NCBI GenBank assembly: GCA_001931875.2
Contig: MSJH02000830.1
Coordinates: 124,001 to 188,000 of the forward strand
DNA length: 64,000 nt
Direction of reading: 5' to 3'
Origin: Byssochlamys sp. IMV 00236
Lineage: Eukaryota; Ascomycota; Eurotiomycetes; Eurotiales; Thermoascaceae
Shown here: positions 24,201 through 36,065 of the stretch, piece after piece
How the letters are laid out: the number at the start of each line of letters is the position of its first letter
How positions within the stretch are numbered: position 1 is the stretch's first letter
Notes under the pieces: model-generated
The model's input: only the letters and a program-made list of their open reading frames with translations
Told to the model about the DNA's origin: nothing
Database searches by the model: none
Translations under genes and position numbers: made by a program

Positions 24201-26609
24201 ACGACCAACTCCTTTCTTGCTTCCTCCCCCTGACTTTAACCCTGGAGACATGGAGGCTCTTGGTCTCGACGGAACCTGCGAGGTCCAGATTCTCCGTTCT
24301 AGTAGTATGTGGTCTACAGGGACACCTGAGGTCACGGAACACAGTATCATGAACGCCTACGTCAAGTTGATCGAACAGTCTGACCATTTCGTTTACATCG
24401 AGAATCAGTTCTTTATAAGTTCCTCCGAGGTTGATGGGAAGAGGATCGAAAATCATATCGGTGATGCGTTGGTCGAACGTATAATTCGAGCAGCTAAGAA
24501 TGGAGAGACTTGGCGCGCGGTCATTGTTATCCCCCTCATGCCTGGTTTCCAGAATACCGTCGACAGCGAGGGTGGAACTAGCGTCCGACTGATCATGATG
24601 TGCCAGTATCGCAGCATCTGCCGCGGCGAATCTTCCATATTCGGGCGACTCAGGGCTGCGGGTATCGACCCAGAAGACTATATTCAGTTTTTCAGTCTCA
24701 GAGCGTGGGGTAAAATTGGACCTCAGAAGCAACTTGTCACCGAACAACTTTACATCCACGCAAAGTGTATGATTGTCGATGACCGTGCAGCAATTATTGG
24801 GTCTGCTAATATCAATGAACGATCCATGCTCGGCTCTCGAGACTCCGAAGTTGCTGCTGTCGTCCGTGACACCGATATGATAAAGTCGACGATGAACGGA
24901 GAGCCGTACATGGTCGGACGCTTCCCTCATACCCTTCGTATGCGCCTGATGAGAGAACATCTTGGCATTGATGTGGACGAGCTGCTGGAGCAGGAAATTG
25001 CAGCAGAGGCGGAACTACAGCAGGAGGACGAAGGCGCCCAGAACCCGGGAAGTGAAGGCGAGTCCGCACGGATGGCCCAGCAGGATGAGCGCGAGATGGT
25101 TGAACGTAGGCATCGGATTCAGGACGAATTCCTTTCTCGTTCAGAGGAAATGCACAGTTTCAACCACGACGTCGACTGGGAGCAGGAGAACAACCCCAAC
25201 CTCAAGTCGAACAAGAAGTTGACGGCCGATTCCAGAGTGACCCGCAATATGGAGCACAGGAAAGATGTCGACGGTGAGGGCGCAGACGTCATGAACATAG
25301 CCCTGCAGACTGGCTTCGGCGAGGGTCGAGATTCTGGATTCATCGAAAACAAAAAGGAAGTTCTTGTCGCGCCCGTTGCGCCCGAGGGCAAAGGGACACT
25401 GAAACAGCCTCGCGTTCTGAAGAACGAATCAAAGTCCAGCCCTAGTGATGTGATTGATCCCAAGGAAAACCAGCTTCCTCCGGTGCCTAATGGAACGGAC
25501 ACCGAGCCGCTCACCTCTCAGCTCCCACCTCTCCCAGGCACAAATGACAATGACATTAGCGGGCGCCCTCCGCCATCAAGGGATGTTGCTCCTGCGCTGC
25601 GGTCACAGAACGGTATTTCTGAGATGAGACGCCCCTTCGTAGACAAGGACTGCATGAGAGACCCAGTCAACGATGCCTTCTATCTCGACACATGGCAAAC
25701 TGTTGCCGAGAACAACACAAAGCTATTCCGTGCTGTGTTCCGCTGCATGCCCGATAGCGAGGTGAAGTCCTGGAAGGAGTACAAGGAATACGCTGCATAC
25801 GGCGAACGCTTCTCAGATATGCAAAATCACTATGGTTCCAACGCGCAGATGCATCCCCAGTCTAAACCCCAGAGCGGCCCGCCGGGAGCAGGCACAACAC
25901 TTTCTTCCGCCCTCGCTGGAGGCAAGGCGGAGGCCCAGCAGGCTGCTCAAGAGGTCGGTGGTTCTGAAGAGGAACCCAAATCTGCGGTTACACTCAATGA
26001 AGTCAAGACCGGTGGATCCTCGACAGATGAAAAGCTCAGACAGTGGGCTTTGGAAGCAAACAGAGCACAAATTGAACGGCAACAGAGGGAGCTGTCAAAG
26101 GAGGAAACACATTCATCTCAGGACGAGAAGGCAGCTTTGAAGGTATCGGATACGCAATCGTCACGTACGACTCCCAACACGCAGAGCAACGAGAATGTTG
26201 CACCGTCCGAGGAGGCCGAGAAGCAGCGCTCCGGGTCTCAATTCGTTGGCTATTCAGAGGCGGTCAACATGAATGCGTCTTCCCAGCCCCGAAGGCGAAG
26301 ACGGAGAGCCACCACGCTTGGCTCAAAGAGGGAGTTCCATGCCTCTGATGATATCATGAGCAAAGAGCAGGCAGAAGAGTTATTGAACATGGTGCAAGGT
26401 CACCTTGTTCTCTGGCCTTATGAATGGTACGTCTTGCGGAATTTAGAGGTGCTAGTATTTGTACTAACAACTTGGGGCAGGTTGGAGCGAGAGGAACAAG
26501 GCGGTAATTGGCTATACACGCTGGACCAGATATCGCCTCTCGAAATCTAGTAAGTTTCCCTCTGCGAACATGACAACGAATATCTAGCTAACCTGCGTCT
26601 AGCAACTGA
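21238..26609 (+). CDS. pld1: Phospholipase D1 (Spo14/PLD1 type, PX-PH-HKD)
   Basis: Hydrolyses phosphatidylcholine to phosphatidic acid and choline at membranes; in fungi linked to sporulation, secretion and morphogenesis. Exons 21238-26426, 26481-26549 and 26603-26609; 1754 residues. Order: a long disordered Ser/Arg-rich N-terminus, a PX domain at about 405-590 with a charged insert, a PH domain at about 605-740, then two catalytic HKD motifs, H868-x-K870-x4-D875 (HEKLCIVD) and H1174-x-K1176-x4-D1181 (HAKCMIVD, followed by GSANINERSM). A conserved tail follows an Arg/Glu-rich disordered stretch and ends PLEIYN. The terminal exon is 7 nt: TA from exon 2 plus C gives Tyr, then Asn and stop. 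Without the last intron a TAG appears at the donor itself, losing only the last two residues. Confidence 0.95.
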
Positions 26610-28463
26610 TTCTGTCGCTCGAGTTGCTAGCATATCCTGTCAGCTTCGCTGGAATGCCGTTCCTCTAGTCATCACTTGTTGCTACATAGCCCTTACGGCT
26701 GTCTCCTCATCTCCGATTATTTGGATGTTAAACAATCATGCTCATCAAACCCCTTCGTGGACTGCAGTGGTGCTTTGGTGATGGCACTCGTTATCTATTT
26801 TTCATGCTTTAATTTAATAATCGTGCCATGGCACCGCTGATAGCAGGTGTGACTATCGTCGCATCAGAGACTTGACAGCCGCAACCATCATAGGATGGTC
26901 CCTGCGCAGTTGACGTTGGCTTCGATCGATCTATGTTGTACATACATATCTGGCATACAATCGTCTTCTGAGCGACGATTCCTAGAGCGCAGTTCCAGTT
27001 ATTCGGATGGGTTTCAGTGTCTTGTTTTGTTGAACTCAATAGATAAATGCTATTTTACCCAGAAAACATGGAATAGATCGTTTGATGGTTATGTTAGTTT
27101 ATTCAAATGATATTGAAGAGAGGAGTCAGTCAGTATTATAGATCCAGCATGGTGGAGAAAGAAGGTCAATATCTACCCAATAATAGAAAACCAATACATC
27201 ACCATCGATTATAATGCCTACCACAACCTGAGCAATATATTATTACTCGAGAAGAGAATCGGCATTCTGACTAGGATATGCTTCTCGGGCTCTCTAGTAA
27301 GAATATAATGTTATTTTTGAGCGTACATAGACGGTATTTGATACCGCTTATCATGGTGGTCCTGCAATAGTCTTAGAGTACTATCTAGGGGCTACCTCGA
27401 GTCGTAACACTAGCCTGATTGTTTGAAGCCAGGGCGCTTGTTGTGGTTAGTTTATCAACGTAAACTAAACAAAATGATACAACTCCGAGTGCAATCAAAT
27501 GTGAAGGTAATTTGGAAATTTGTGAATTGGGTTCGACTCCGATGTACCTGATAACTGTTCTCTATGTTGTAATTATTATCATCATCATCATTATAGGTTG
27601 GCGGCGTATACTTGCAAAGTCCCTAGACTGAGATCGGTTAACTAGAATTTAAAGCCTGGCCAGACGCCCACAGTGGGTCTGGACTGGACTCTGTAGAAGT
27701 GGAGGGCTCCATAACAATCGTATCCTGAATGAGCGATAGAGAGATAAGGGCTAATAACATGGCGTTCGAAACGATATTTAAGGGTGTTGAAGCGCAAGAT
27801 CAGATGGAACTAGGCCTGAAGAGCCTGAGAAGATGAGACGGACCGGCTGATGGCATCTTGACTATACTAGATCCCGAACATATAGCGCACGCAAGGGTTC
27901 AGAATCAAATGCAGAGAAGACGAAACATAGTAGATAACTAACTTAATAGTATGTACAATATTATTATTATTATTATTACCTGTGGGTGTGGGGAGTGACG
28001 CCTGAGGCCGGCAGCCGAAAGGGGATGCTCGATCGGCCGTCCCAAGTCCAACTGCGGCGCATAACTTCATCGCTCAGGGGCCCTTGATTCCTCGATCCTC
28101 GACAGTCGTTCACTTGCCTTATATGAACCTCACGCGCGCATCCTAACGAGAGGGCAGGGGAGGTTATTATTATTACCTGGCAATCTTTCTTTTCTTTCTT
28201 TTCCCCCCTGTCTTTTCTGTCCTTTCTTTTTCGCTGTCGCGACCCTTTGATATCCCGCTATCCTGCGTTTGCGTCGCCCGCGCCCAGGACGCCTCTTTTT
28301 CTAAGCTATTAATTATTCCCTCGATCTTCGTCTGATCTTGGGTCGTACCAATTCGTTTCTTATCCGAACGCGGGGCGCAACAAATAATTCGCGACGAGCG
28401 AAAGAACGACGCTATCTGATGGGGAAGGGTTGACGAAGACTGAAATATACTGTACATGTGACG
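26610..28463. other. Spacer between PLD1 and the Ras-like gene
   Basis: About 1.85 kb. AT-rich left half, an ATT microsatellite at about 27957-27978, then a GC-richer CT-rich stretch (28160-28400) that looks like the promoter and leader of the Ras-like gene. A tRNA-like TCC arm at 27528-27545 lacks the rest of a cloverleaf. No gene supported. Confidence 0.55.
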
Positions 28464-29776
28464 ATGGAGGCGGACAAGATTTCGATCACCATATGCGGGG
28501 ATGGTGGATGCGGTAGGTCATATCGTCCAGGATTCCCTCGATATTGGAAGTGCGGAATGATGTCGATGTCGTCCGCAATAATAATATATCGACGGCGATC
28601 GGCAGCGAACAATGCGTTCAGTGCCATCCTTGGAAACAAAGACGAAACTCAACCAGAGAAACTTACTCTGGCGTTCTGGCAGGTAAATCCTCCATCACCC
28701 TGCGATTGGTACGCAGTCAATGGACACATGAGTATGCTTTGCCTTGATTTCCCTCAAACCGATGAAATGCGCCGTGGATGGTTGGTTGGCTGACTTTCTT
28801 GCGTGTTAGATATGATCCCACGATAGGTAAACCAACTCACCTTGCTATTCTCCTATTCCCAGTCCAGTCACGAAATTGGCATTTTCTTCATAGCAACCAT
28901 GTTCTGATTGTGTCGTTTGCGATATACAGAAGATTCATATTCGGTCACGCGGACCGTTGACGGTCTTCCTTACTTCCTTGCCCTCACAGATACTGCCGGG
29001 CAAGAAGAATACCGCGGTCTCTGGGCGGCAACGAACTTGAAGTCAGATGCTTTCCTCCTCGTATACGACATCACAAATGCGCAGAGCTTGGAGGCATTGG
29101 ACTATTTCATGGATATGATCGATATCGAGGCGGAGCAACGGCTAGAAGACAATGAACGCTTGATGAGAGAGCTGGGACCTAGCGACGGAGACATCGTGGT
29201 CGGAATGGCTCCACCCGTTAAGATTATTGCTGGAAACAAATGCGACTTGAAGGACTCGAGAGTTGTATCAGCAAGAGACGGTCTAGAGTATGCGCGGAAG
29301 CATGGCTGCGGTTTTATGGAAACGAGCGCGCGAGAAATGGTTAATATTGAAGAGACATTTGCTTGTACGTATAACACTCTGCTCCCCACTGCGATTATTC
29401 TCGAGACTTGCTCTTTTCCCCGGGTGCGGGAGTAGAGCGTTACGGGAGTGTATTTCATGAGCTGACTGACGGTTCTACAGTGATAGTCCGACGTGTCATC
29501 GAAGCGCGCCGGTTACACAAGGAGCAGCAGCAACCACCGAAGCAAATCCAAAAGGAGCAACCTTCTGAGAAGATGGGTACTTCGACCTCACGGACGCCAG
29601 CCTTGACTGCGAAGGAAAAAGCAACCGGTGACGGTGGGCGCCGACGTAGGTTTCTACGAAGGACTGGCACGCTTACGAAACGAGTCAGCAAGAGATTCTC
29701 CTCTGGCGAAGACGAACGTAAGTCTGGGGGTCAACAGACACGAGAAAGCTGGTGGGAACGCTTAAGGTGTTGGTAA
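28464..29776 (+). CDS. Ras-superfamily small GTPase without a CaaX box
   Basis: Five exons: 28464-28512, 28683-28731, 28810-28826 (17 nt), 28930-29364, 29481-29776; 281 residues. Guanine-nucleotide switch motifs are in order: P-loop GDGGCGKSS (12-20), switch I YDPTIEDSY, switch II DTAGQEEYRGLW, base-binding NKCD and ETSA. This fits a Ras or Rap-like protein. It differs from classic Ras in a 25-30 residue acidic insert before the NKCD strand (AEQRLEDNERLMRELG) and in a long basic tail (GGRRRRFLRRTG, then TKRVSKRF). The protein ends RLRCW, so a normal CaaX prenylation site is absent; a polybasic membrane contact or a non-standard lipid site is possible. The start codon is the first ATG after an ATG-TGA pair at 28456. 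Partner and pathway unknown. Confidence 0.88.
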
Positions 29777-32700
29777 CCCTAGCAGAAAGCCTAGAGTTTC
29801 CATCAATACTTACGATCATCTTTCTCTGCTATCCTCCCTCTGGACACAACTTCGTTTCTCTGTGAATTATTACCAGCCTCTTTATTTGGCTTATATGTCC
29901 TTTTTTTTTTTTATTCCTATTTGAAGATCCTTCGCCATTGCGAAAAGTTCCCCAAAGTCTGGCAACTTGTTTGATATCCCCATGTTCTGCTATTTCGCGT
30001 CTGTTCTGTTCTGTTCTTCTTCAGCGATGACACGCCGTTCGATACCGTACCTAGACCAGGATTTGGTTTCTTTTAGTGTGATGTTCTGTTGATATGTCTG
30101 TCTATACATATATATTTCTTGTATGTGTTCATTGTATATTTTTCTTGACAGACAGACCCCCACGCTGTTTCTGTTTACTTTGCTGCTGTTCTAAGAAAAA
30201 AGTCCCGCGATTGATTGGATGAAGAATCGTTAGAGAATAAGAAATAGTGCCATTGACAAGTCAATAGCTGAGAAGTATATTTTTGGAAGTAGACTCGCAA
30301 CCGTTAGCATATATTAACATACGAAATCAACCAGGACATGCACTATAAACTCTGGAGTTTGAAGGAAAGAATAGTCATATTAAAAAGAAAAAAAAATCAT
30401 AACTAATAGTGTGGCTCAATTGAGCAATATGGAGACAACCTCTTTATTCCTTTATCCAGATTTAATCTTCCAGTATTAACCCATGACAATATTCTAGATA
30501 CTCAATGACGCATCATTGACTCGATCCAGACCTCACATTGCACTACAGTGACAGTCGGAGAAGTAGAAAGGAAAAGACATGCAACCAAGACTACGACGTC
30601 GAGCATCCTTTTGCCACAGCAAGTCAGGCCGTTTATTAACTAGACATAGTTAAGTCAAGGAGGTAAGCTCGTTCTAAGAAAGCAAGCAAACGAATATGGC
30701 CTAGAGTAGATCCAGCTCACGAGCATGAGCCACGTTCTTTGGCTCCATCACTGCGTGCTAGTCCTACTCGTATCCCAAGATCGCTGCGGCAGAACACAGC
30801 AAAGGAGAAGTAAGATACTGACTATGAGCCCTGATTCTTCTTTCCATACTTGTACAACATCCAGGGCACAGGAACACGCACCAATATCACGGACACGGAG
30901 CCCAGCCAATTCCTAGGGATGAGAACATCTGCACAGTGAAGACGAGCTCAACGGGTTGTAATACGCAAAAGCTGATTTCGATGCTCCGTCACGGCGATAT
31001 AGTTATATCATAATAATACTATACTGTACTATACTATACTACATACCTCTATTATCAGATCCTGTTAATGTAATCCCACATATCAATCGAAGTAGTGAGA
31101 CAAGTTACATATTCACCAATAACATTTGCAATAGAATGATTCATAATCAGGCTAGATAGACTATGTAACTAATCCTAAAAGTCTCGATACTGTTTCCCTT
31201 TCAGGAAATAGTATTTCTTACCTAAAATATCACTCTTTCTACAGTAGGTAGGTAGGTAACTTGACGTGAATGTCTATGATTGACGTGGGCTTGCGCGTTT
31301 GATAATTAGTTAACTAACTACGTAGTTACCTTAGTCAGTTCGTTACCCGCCATCCAGAAGAGTAGTCAGCAATGCAGTGACTGGGGTTCGTTGGTGAGGT
31401 AAGCAAGAATGCGAGAGAGAGAAAGAGAGAGAATGAGAGATAGCTACGGAGTAGATGGAGCATTTCAAGGTGGGGGGGGGAGGGGAAACTTCTCCGTGGA
31501 GCTTTGTCTCGGCGCTTGGATGGGGAATGTTGGTGTCAGTTAGACATGACTTGGGTTTGAGATTGTAACACGATTTTCTTTCTGCTTCATGGAGGGAGGG
31601 AAGAAACCAGTGTAGGAGGAACAGTCCTTATCTATCTGAATTCGAAGATTACTCGGGATAGGTGATTAATCTGGATCAAAGAACGAAGGGCAGGATAGAC
31701 ATAGTCATGGATTTGATGTACATACTCATCGCAGAGTTACCTGACCTGATTCTGGCCCTATTCCTAGAATCTATGTGGGTGTTCTAGAAGACAGCATCTT
31801 CAATGATGATCACTGACTATGGTGTGCCCGTCGGGTGTTTTCCTTGAAGAGTCGTTATCCATCCACTCACGAAAACGGAAGTGAGGTCATCACTGTTTCT
31901 TTCCGTAGACATTATTGTATCAATAATCGCTCCACACGATTGAAGAGTAGATGTCTCCCGTCGAAAACGCGTTTTGATCAATACATTACGCCTGTTTCTG
32001 TAAGACAAAAAAATCCCCCAGTTGAATTCGCATGGAGTCATGAATAATGATGTCGTAGTAAAAGACAGTGGAGCAAAAAAACTGTCATGACGCGCTTACA
32101 ATGAACGGGATCGACGCACCGCCGGCGCTACCAACTGACATGCCCTAAGTTCTAGTTAACTACGGTATGGATACTACCAATTATGAACTACGTTATCATT
32201 CTTAATCTTACCATACTCTTAGAAGGTCTGAGTTGATACTCCGTCAAAGAGAGGTAACTACCAACTAACTAACTACTCAACCTATGATTATTGAAAAAAA
32301 AAAAAAAGTTCTTTCGATTCGATTAGTTCCCCAGAAATAGACCTTTTGTTATTCTTGCTTTTCGGGGCCGAAATCTCCGAGATTCTTTTCTCTTCCTTTT
32401 CCCTCTCGGACAAATCGGACAGTTTGGTAATCACGGCACGGTTGAAAACATTGACGACATGTTCTTCTCAGGGCCGGGGGCGAGCTCCAACGAACGGATT
32501 GATCACTTTTGTTTTCTACTTACAGGGGACCAACGCAGAGGCTGTGACGCTATCGCGACATATCGAGTCGAGTAGTAATTTCTAGAGGATAGAATAGCGT
32601 TATTGTTAGTTAGTTCAACTTCCAGGTGTGATGTGTACGTGCATCGTCATTATTATTATCGCTGCTACTACTACTAACTACTAGTTATGTCCTCGATATC

Positions 32701-34992
32701 GAAACATTAACCGAAAGGGGAGGCGAAAAATATATAAAAATAAAATGAAAATGAATCAACGAATCGATGAATCGATGATGAAGTGATTGAAGGGGACTGG
32801 CTGGGCGGCTATATTGTATTGTATTATTGCGATTCCGCATCCGCATCCGTTCGTGTTGCATCTATCTATCTGCCAACAGCAGTAGTAGTAATCGCTTCGA
32901 AACACTGCATCTCCAAAACAGGGAACGGCCGTTTCTGGACATGGCAAAGATCTAGACCCCCTCCCAACTTCTGGGGGTGGATTGCGAACGCGCTTGTCGC
33001 GACATGACCGTGGTTCTTTTAACTGGTTCGCTAGAGGAAATGGGAGAGGAGTTTGGTCAGGGTGGCGCAACGATGAAGTCAAAACCACGATTTCTAGACG
33101 CGAAAAGATCATCAACTCTGATAGTAGTACAACTCTCCGCGCGGGTTGTGTGCGCAAATTAGATCCGAGAGGAGCAGTATCCCGCATGGTAGCTAGATAA
33201 CTTAAGAAAACAAAAGAAACAGAAAATAGAAAAAAGGGGATGGGCTAGACTGGGTAAGGGTCCTAGGGATAAGATAGATAAGTTAGGTTAGTAACTTAGG
33301 GGGGTGACATGAGTATGGTATGACCACGTCATGGAGAGAGAGAGAGAGCCCCTGGCAAGGAAGATCAGTCGAGACAGGATCATTGGATGCAGAGATTCTT
33401 CGAGACTGTTGAGTGAGCTGTTTGTTGCTTCTGATTAATCATGAACGAGGCAGAAAGCAGCCGAACATTGTTTTTCTTTTTTTTTTTCTCTTTCTTCTAG
33501 CATTCTGAGTCAGCTGTGGTGGCATCGGATCCGAAGGCGACGATAGGCCAGCACGGGCTGCCGTACCGAATAGCTGGACTGGGAACATTTTGGGTCGGCA
33601 GCCTTGCCGAGCGAGTTATGTGCACAATATGCACAGTCCCCGGGTTGTGCAGTCGTATTATTCTGTATTATGTTGTATTATTTGTATTATTGATGACGGG
33701 GCGTCATGTACTCCGTCCGTATGTTACATGACCGTGACCGGATGCGTTAGTCAGTTAGTCAGTCAGTTACAACAACGGCAGGCAAAGACCGCTCGGGCGG
33801 TAAGTTGTAGATACAGTATGTATACATAACTTGAGCGTATCGATGGAAAAGGCGGCATGAAGTTATTATTCATTATCGAAGTATCTACACTACAGTACAC
33901 ATCATGACTTATTGGCTGGAAGAGAATTGCTGATGATTCGAATCATCACCGGTTCATCAAAAAGAAGCATCCAAATCCCCCTACAGCTGCGAACTAACTA
34001 ATTAGTTAGCTATCGATCAATAATGACTTCAGAGGGAAACCCTGCAACGGCTTTACGAGCAATCATCCCGTGGAAAGCGGCCTGTCAACCCCTGGCCGAG
34101 TCGATGCTGGCATGAAGTGAAGTCAATTATTCAAGTCAATCAAGTCAATCAACTCAGTCAACTCAAGTCAAGCCGTCAAGACGACCGGAATCAGATATCT
34201 AGTTAGTTAGTTAGTTATTCTATCCGATTATTAACTAATAATACCGAGTCCAGATGATCGACGGTCTGTCACGTACGGTCAGCCACTCCGGCGTTACGCT
34301 CGGCCTTTGTAGCTCCGTCGCTTCGCCGAAAAAGACGCATCTTCTTCCGTGAGCCGTTCCAGCGAGTTAGTGTAGGATCTAGCGCCGCCCATGCCTGGAT
34401 CGAGCAGGAGTAAGGAAAGTTACTCGTATTACTTACTTGGGACTTGTCGGTGCCGGAAGCATTATTATTGATTCCAAGGTCCCACAGTCCACGGCCATGT
34501 CCCTGTGATCAGGAAAGCGATCGGGCTGCTTACCTGTGCTTGCTCTGATGTGTGGCTGTCGTCAACGACAAGCCATTTAGTACTAAAGCAACCATCCTCC
34601 CTCCAGTTCCACGTACCCAAGGGAACCAGAATTCGCATCTTCTGAACCGTTCTTCTGTTTTATTTTTTTGCCTTTTCGACTAGCACATACATACGTTTGC
34701 AGTCGGTTGCAGATCCCTATCCTGATCCATCCCTATCTATACCTACTACTACTACTACTCTATATCCATCATTACCATACTTCTCCTCGCCGGCTGATGC
34801 CATCGATCCTATATCATTGAACCAACCCGTTCAGATCAGATCAGATCAGATCCTTGAAAGAAAAAGGGTTCTTTTGTTTGCGACTGTTCATTCCTCCATA
34901 TTAGAATATCAACCAGACGTGAACCGTACTCGGTTCCGACTTAATATTCCTAACAAAACAACCCACATCATACATACATCCATACATATACA
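29777..34992. other. 5.2-kb gene-poor region upstream of the Zn2Cys6 gene
   Basis: No open frame with a recognisable domain on either strand. The region holds T/A runs, CTAA/TTAG clusters (31296-31335, 32255-32276, 33992-34010, 34198-34217), TACGGAGTA at 31445, an 18-bp palindrome at 33931, AAGTC/CAAT repeats at about 34117-34175 and a CAGAT repeat at 34832-34851. The last 400 bases, CT- and CATA-rich, look like a promoter plus 5' leader. Most of it is probably regulatory or non-coding transcript DNA. Confidence 0.55.
33931..33948. repeat. 18-bp perfect palindrome
   Basis: TGATGATTCGAATCATCA reads the same on both strands. It lies in the long spacer about 1 kb upstream of the Zn2Cys6 gene. 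A dimeric-protein binding site is conceivable. Confidence 0.7.
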
Positions 34993-36065
34993 ATGACCGC
35001 CCGACAGTCCACACCACCGTCCGATAACAACTCCCATTCTGACGGCAACGTCCGAAAGAGGGTGTGTAAGGCGTGTGATCGATGTCGACTGAAGAAGTCA
35101 AAGGTATGGATTATGTGATTTTCATTTTTTTATTCTATATTTTTAATAACCGCTGCCAATAAATTCTGGATTTGTAAGACAATGCGCTGACAATCGCAGT
35201 GTGATGGCGCCAACCCATGCGGCCGGTGTCGCGCAGACAATGCCATCTGTGTCTTTGGTGAGCGCAAGAAGGCTCACGACAAGGTGTATCCGAAGGGGTG
35301 CGTTTCACTCGAACATTCCGGAAAAGAGAACCCCCTGTACTGATATATATATCTCAAAACAGATACGTCGAGATGCTTGAGCAGCAACAGGCCTGGCTCG
35401 TATACGGTCTACAAGAACTCTACCGACGAACGCACGATGGAGAAGGCTGGCCCGGGGAGCCGTTGAAGGTCGAGGCCAACGGCCACCCGCTGACACACGA
35501 TATGCTTACTGCCTTGGGCGCTCTGGATCAGACGAAAGGAGAACACTTCGAAGAGAACACGGAAGCCCTGCAGCAGGAGCTATGGCAACAGAACGCTGGC
35601 CATATGCAGCGCCAGGAGTCGTCCGATGGCAGCTCAGACACCGCGCACTCGCCCGTCACCCAGTCGCGATTCCCAGAGAACACCTTCGCGCGACACCAGC
35701 TGCCGCCCACACCACCGAACTACAGCCCTGCGTCACGATCGCAACCGTTGTCTGCCAAGGCAGAGCCGGCGCCCCAGAACAACACAGCCTTTTCCACTCC
35801 TCTATCGATGCAGGGAGTCGTCAACCCGATCGCTCTTCAGGGTTCGCAACAATGGCCCCAGAACGGCTTTGGCCCGTTCGACGAGATGGATTTCATGGGA
35901 TCGACCGACTACAGCAGTCTGCCGTTTGACGACCCGCAGGTGTCGTCGCCCATGTTCAACCGCCAGATGCCCCTCAGCTGCATGCCATCGACATCATTTA
36001 TGGACACGAACGACGACTTCAACCAATTCCTGAATCCGAACCCGACGGAGATCACCTCGATCTAG
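34993..36065 (+). CDS. Zn(II)2Cys6 binuclear-cluster transcription factor
   Basis: Three exons: 34993-35103, 35200-35297, 35363-36065; 303 residues. The Gal4-type DNA-binding cluster is at about 25-54: C-x2-C-x6-C-x6-C-x2-C-x6-C (CKACDRCRLKKSKCDGANPC then GRCRADNAIC), with the basic KKSK stretch; the first intron falls exactly between SK and CDG. A short conserved helix follows, GYVEMLEQQQAWLVYGLQEL, then a Pro/Ser/Gln-rich tail that ends in acidic and Asn-rich segments (DTNDDFNQFL) and may activate transcription. The large fungal-specific ligand domain found in many relatives is absent, so it is a short member. Its isolation between spacers of 5.2 and 3.4 kb fits a developmentally controlled regulator, but that is inference. 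Targets unknown. Confidence 0.9.

Noticed and set aside
27528..27560. Possible tRNA: GGGTTCGACTCC with a 5-bp T-arm-like stem
   Set aside because: No matching acceptor stem, D-arm or anticodon arm at the right distance upstream; isolated B-box-like sequence.
32756..33187. 143-codon minus-strand frame in the long spacer
   Set aside because: Contains microsatellite-coded Tyr and mixed low-complexity residues and no domain or splice partners.
34697..34996. 99-codon frame ending over the start codon of the Zn2Cys6 gene, a possible upstream ORF
   Set aside because: It opens with TTG and contains no ATG, so no translated uORF can be supported.
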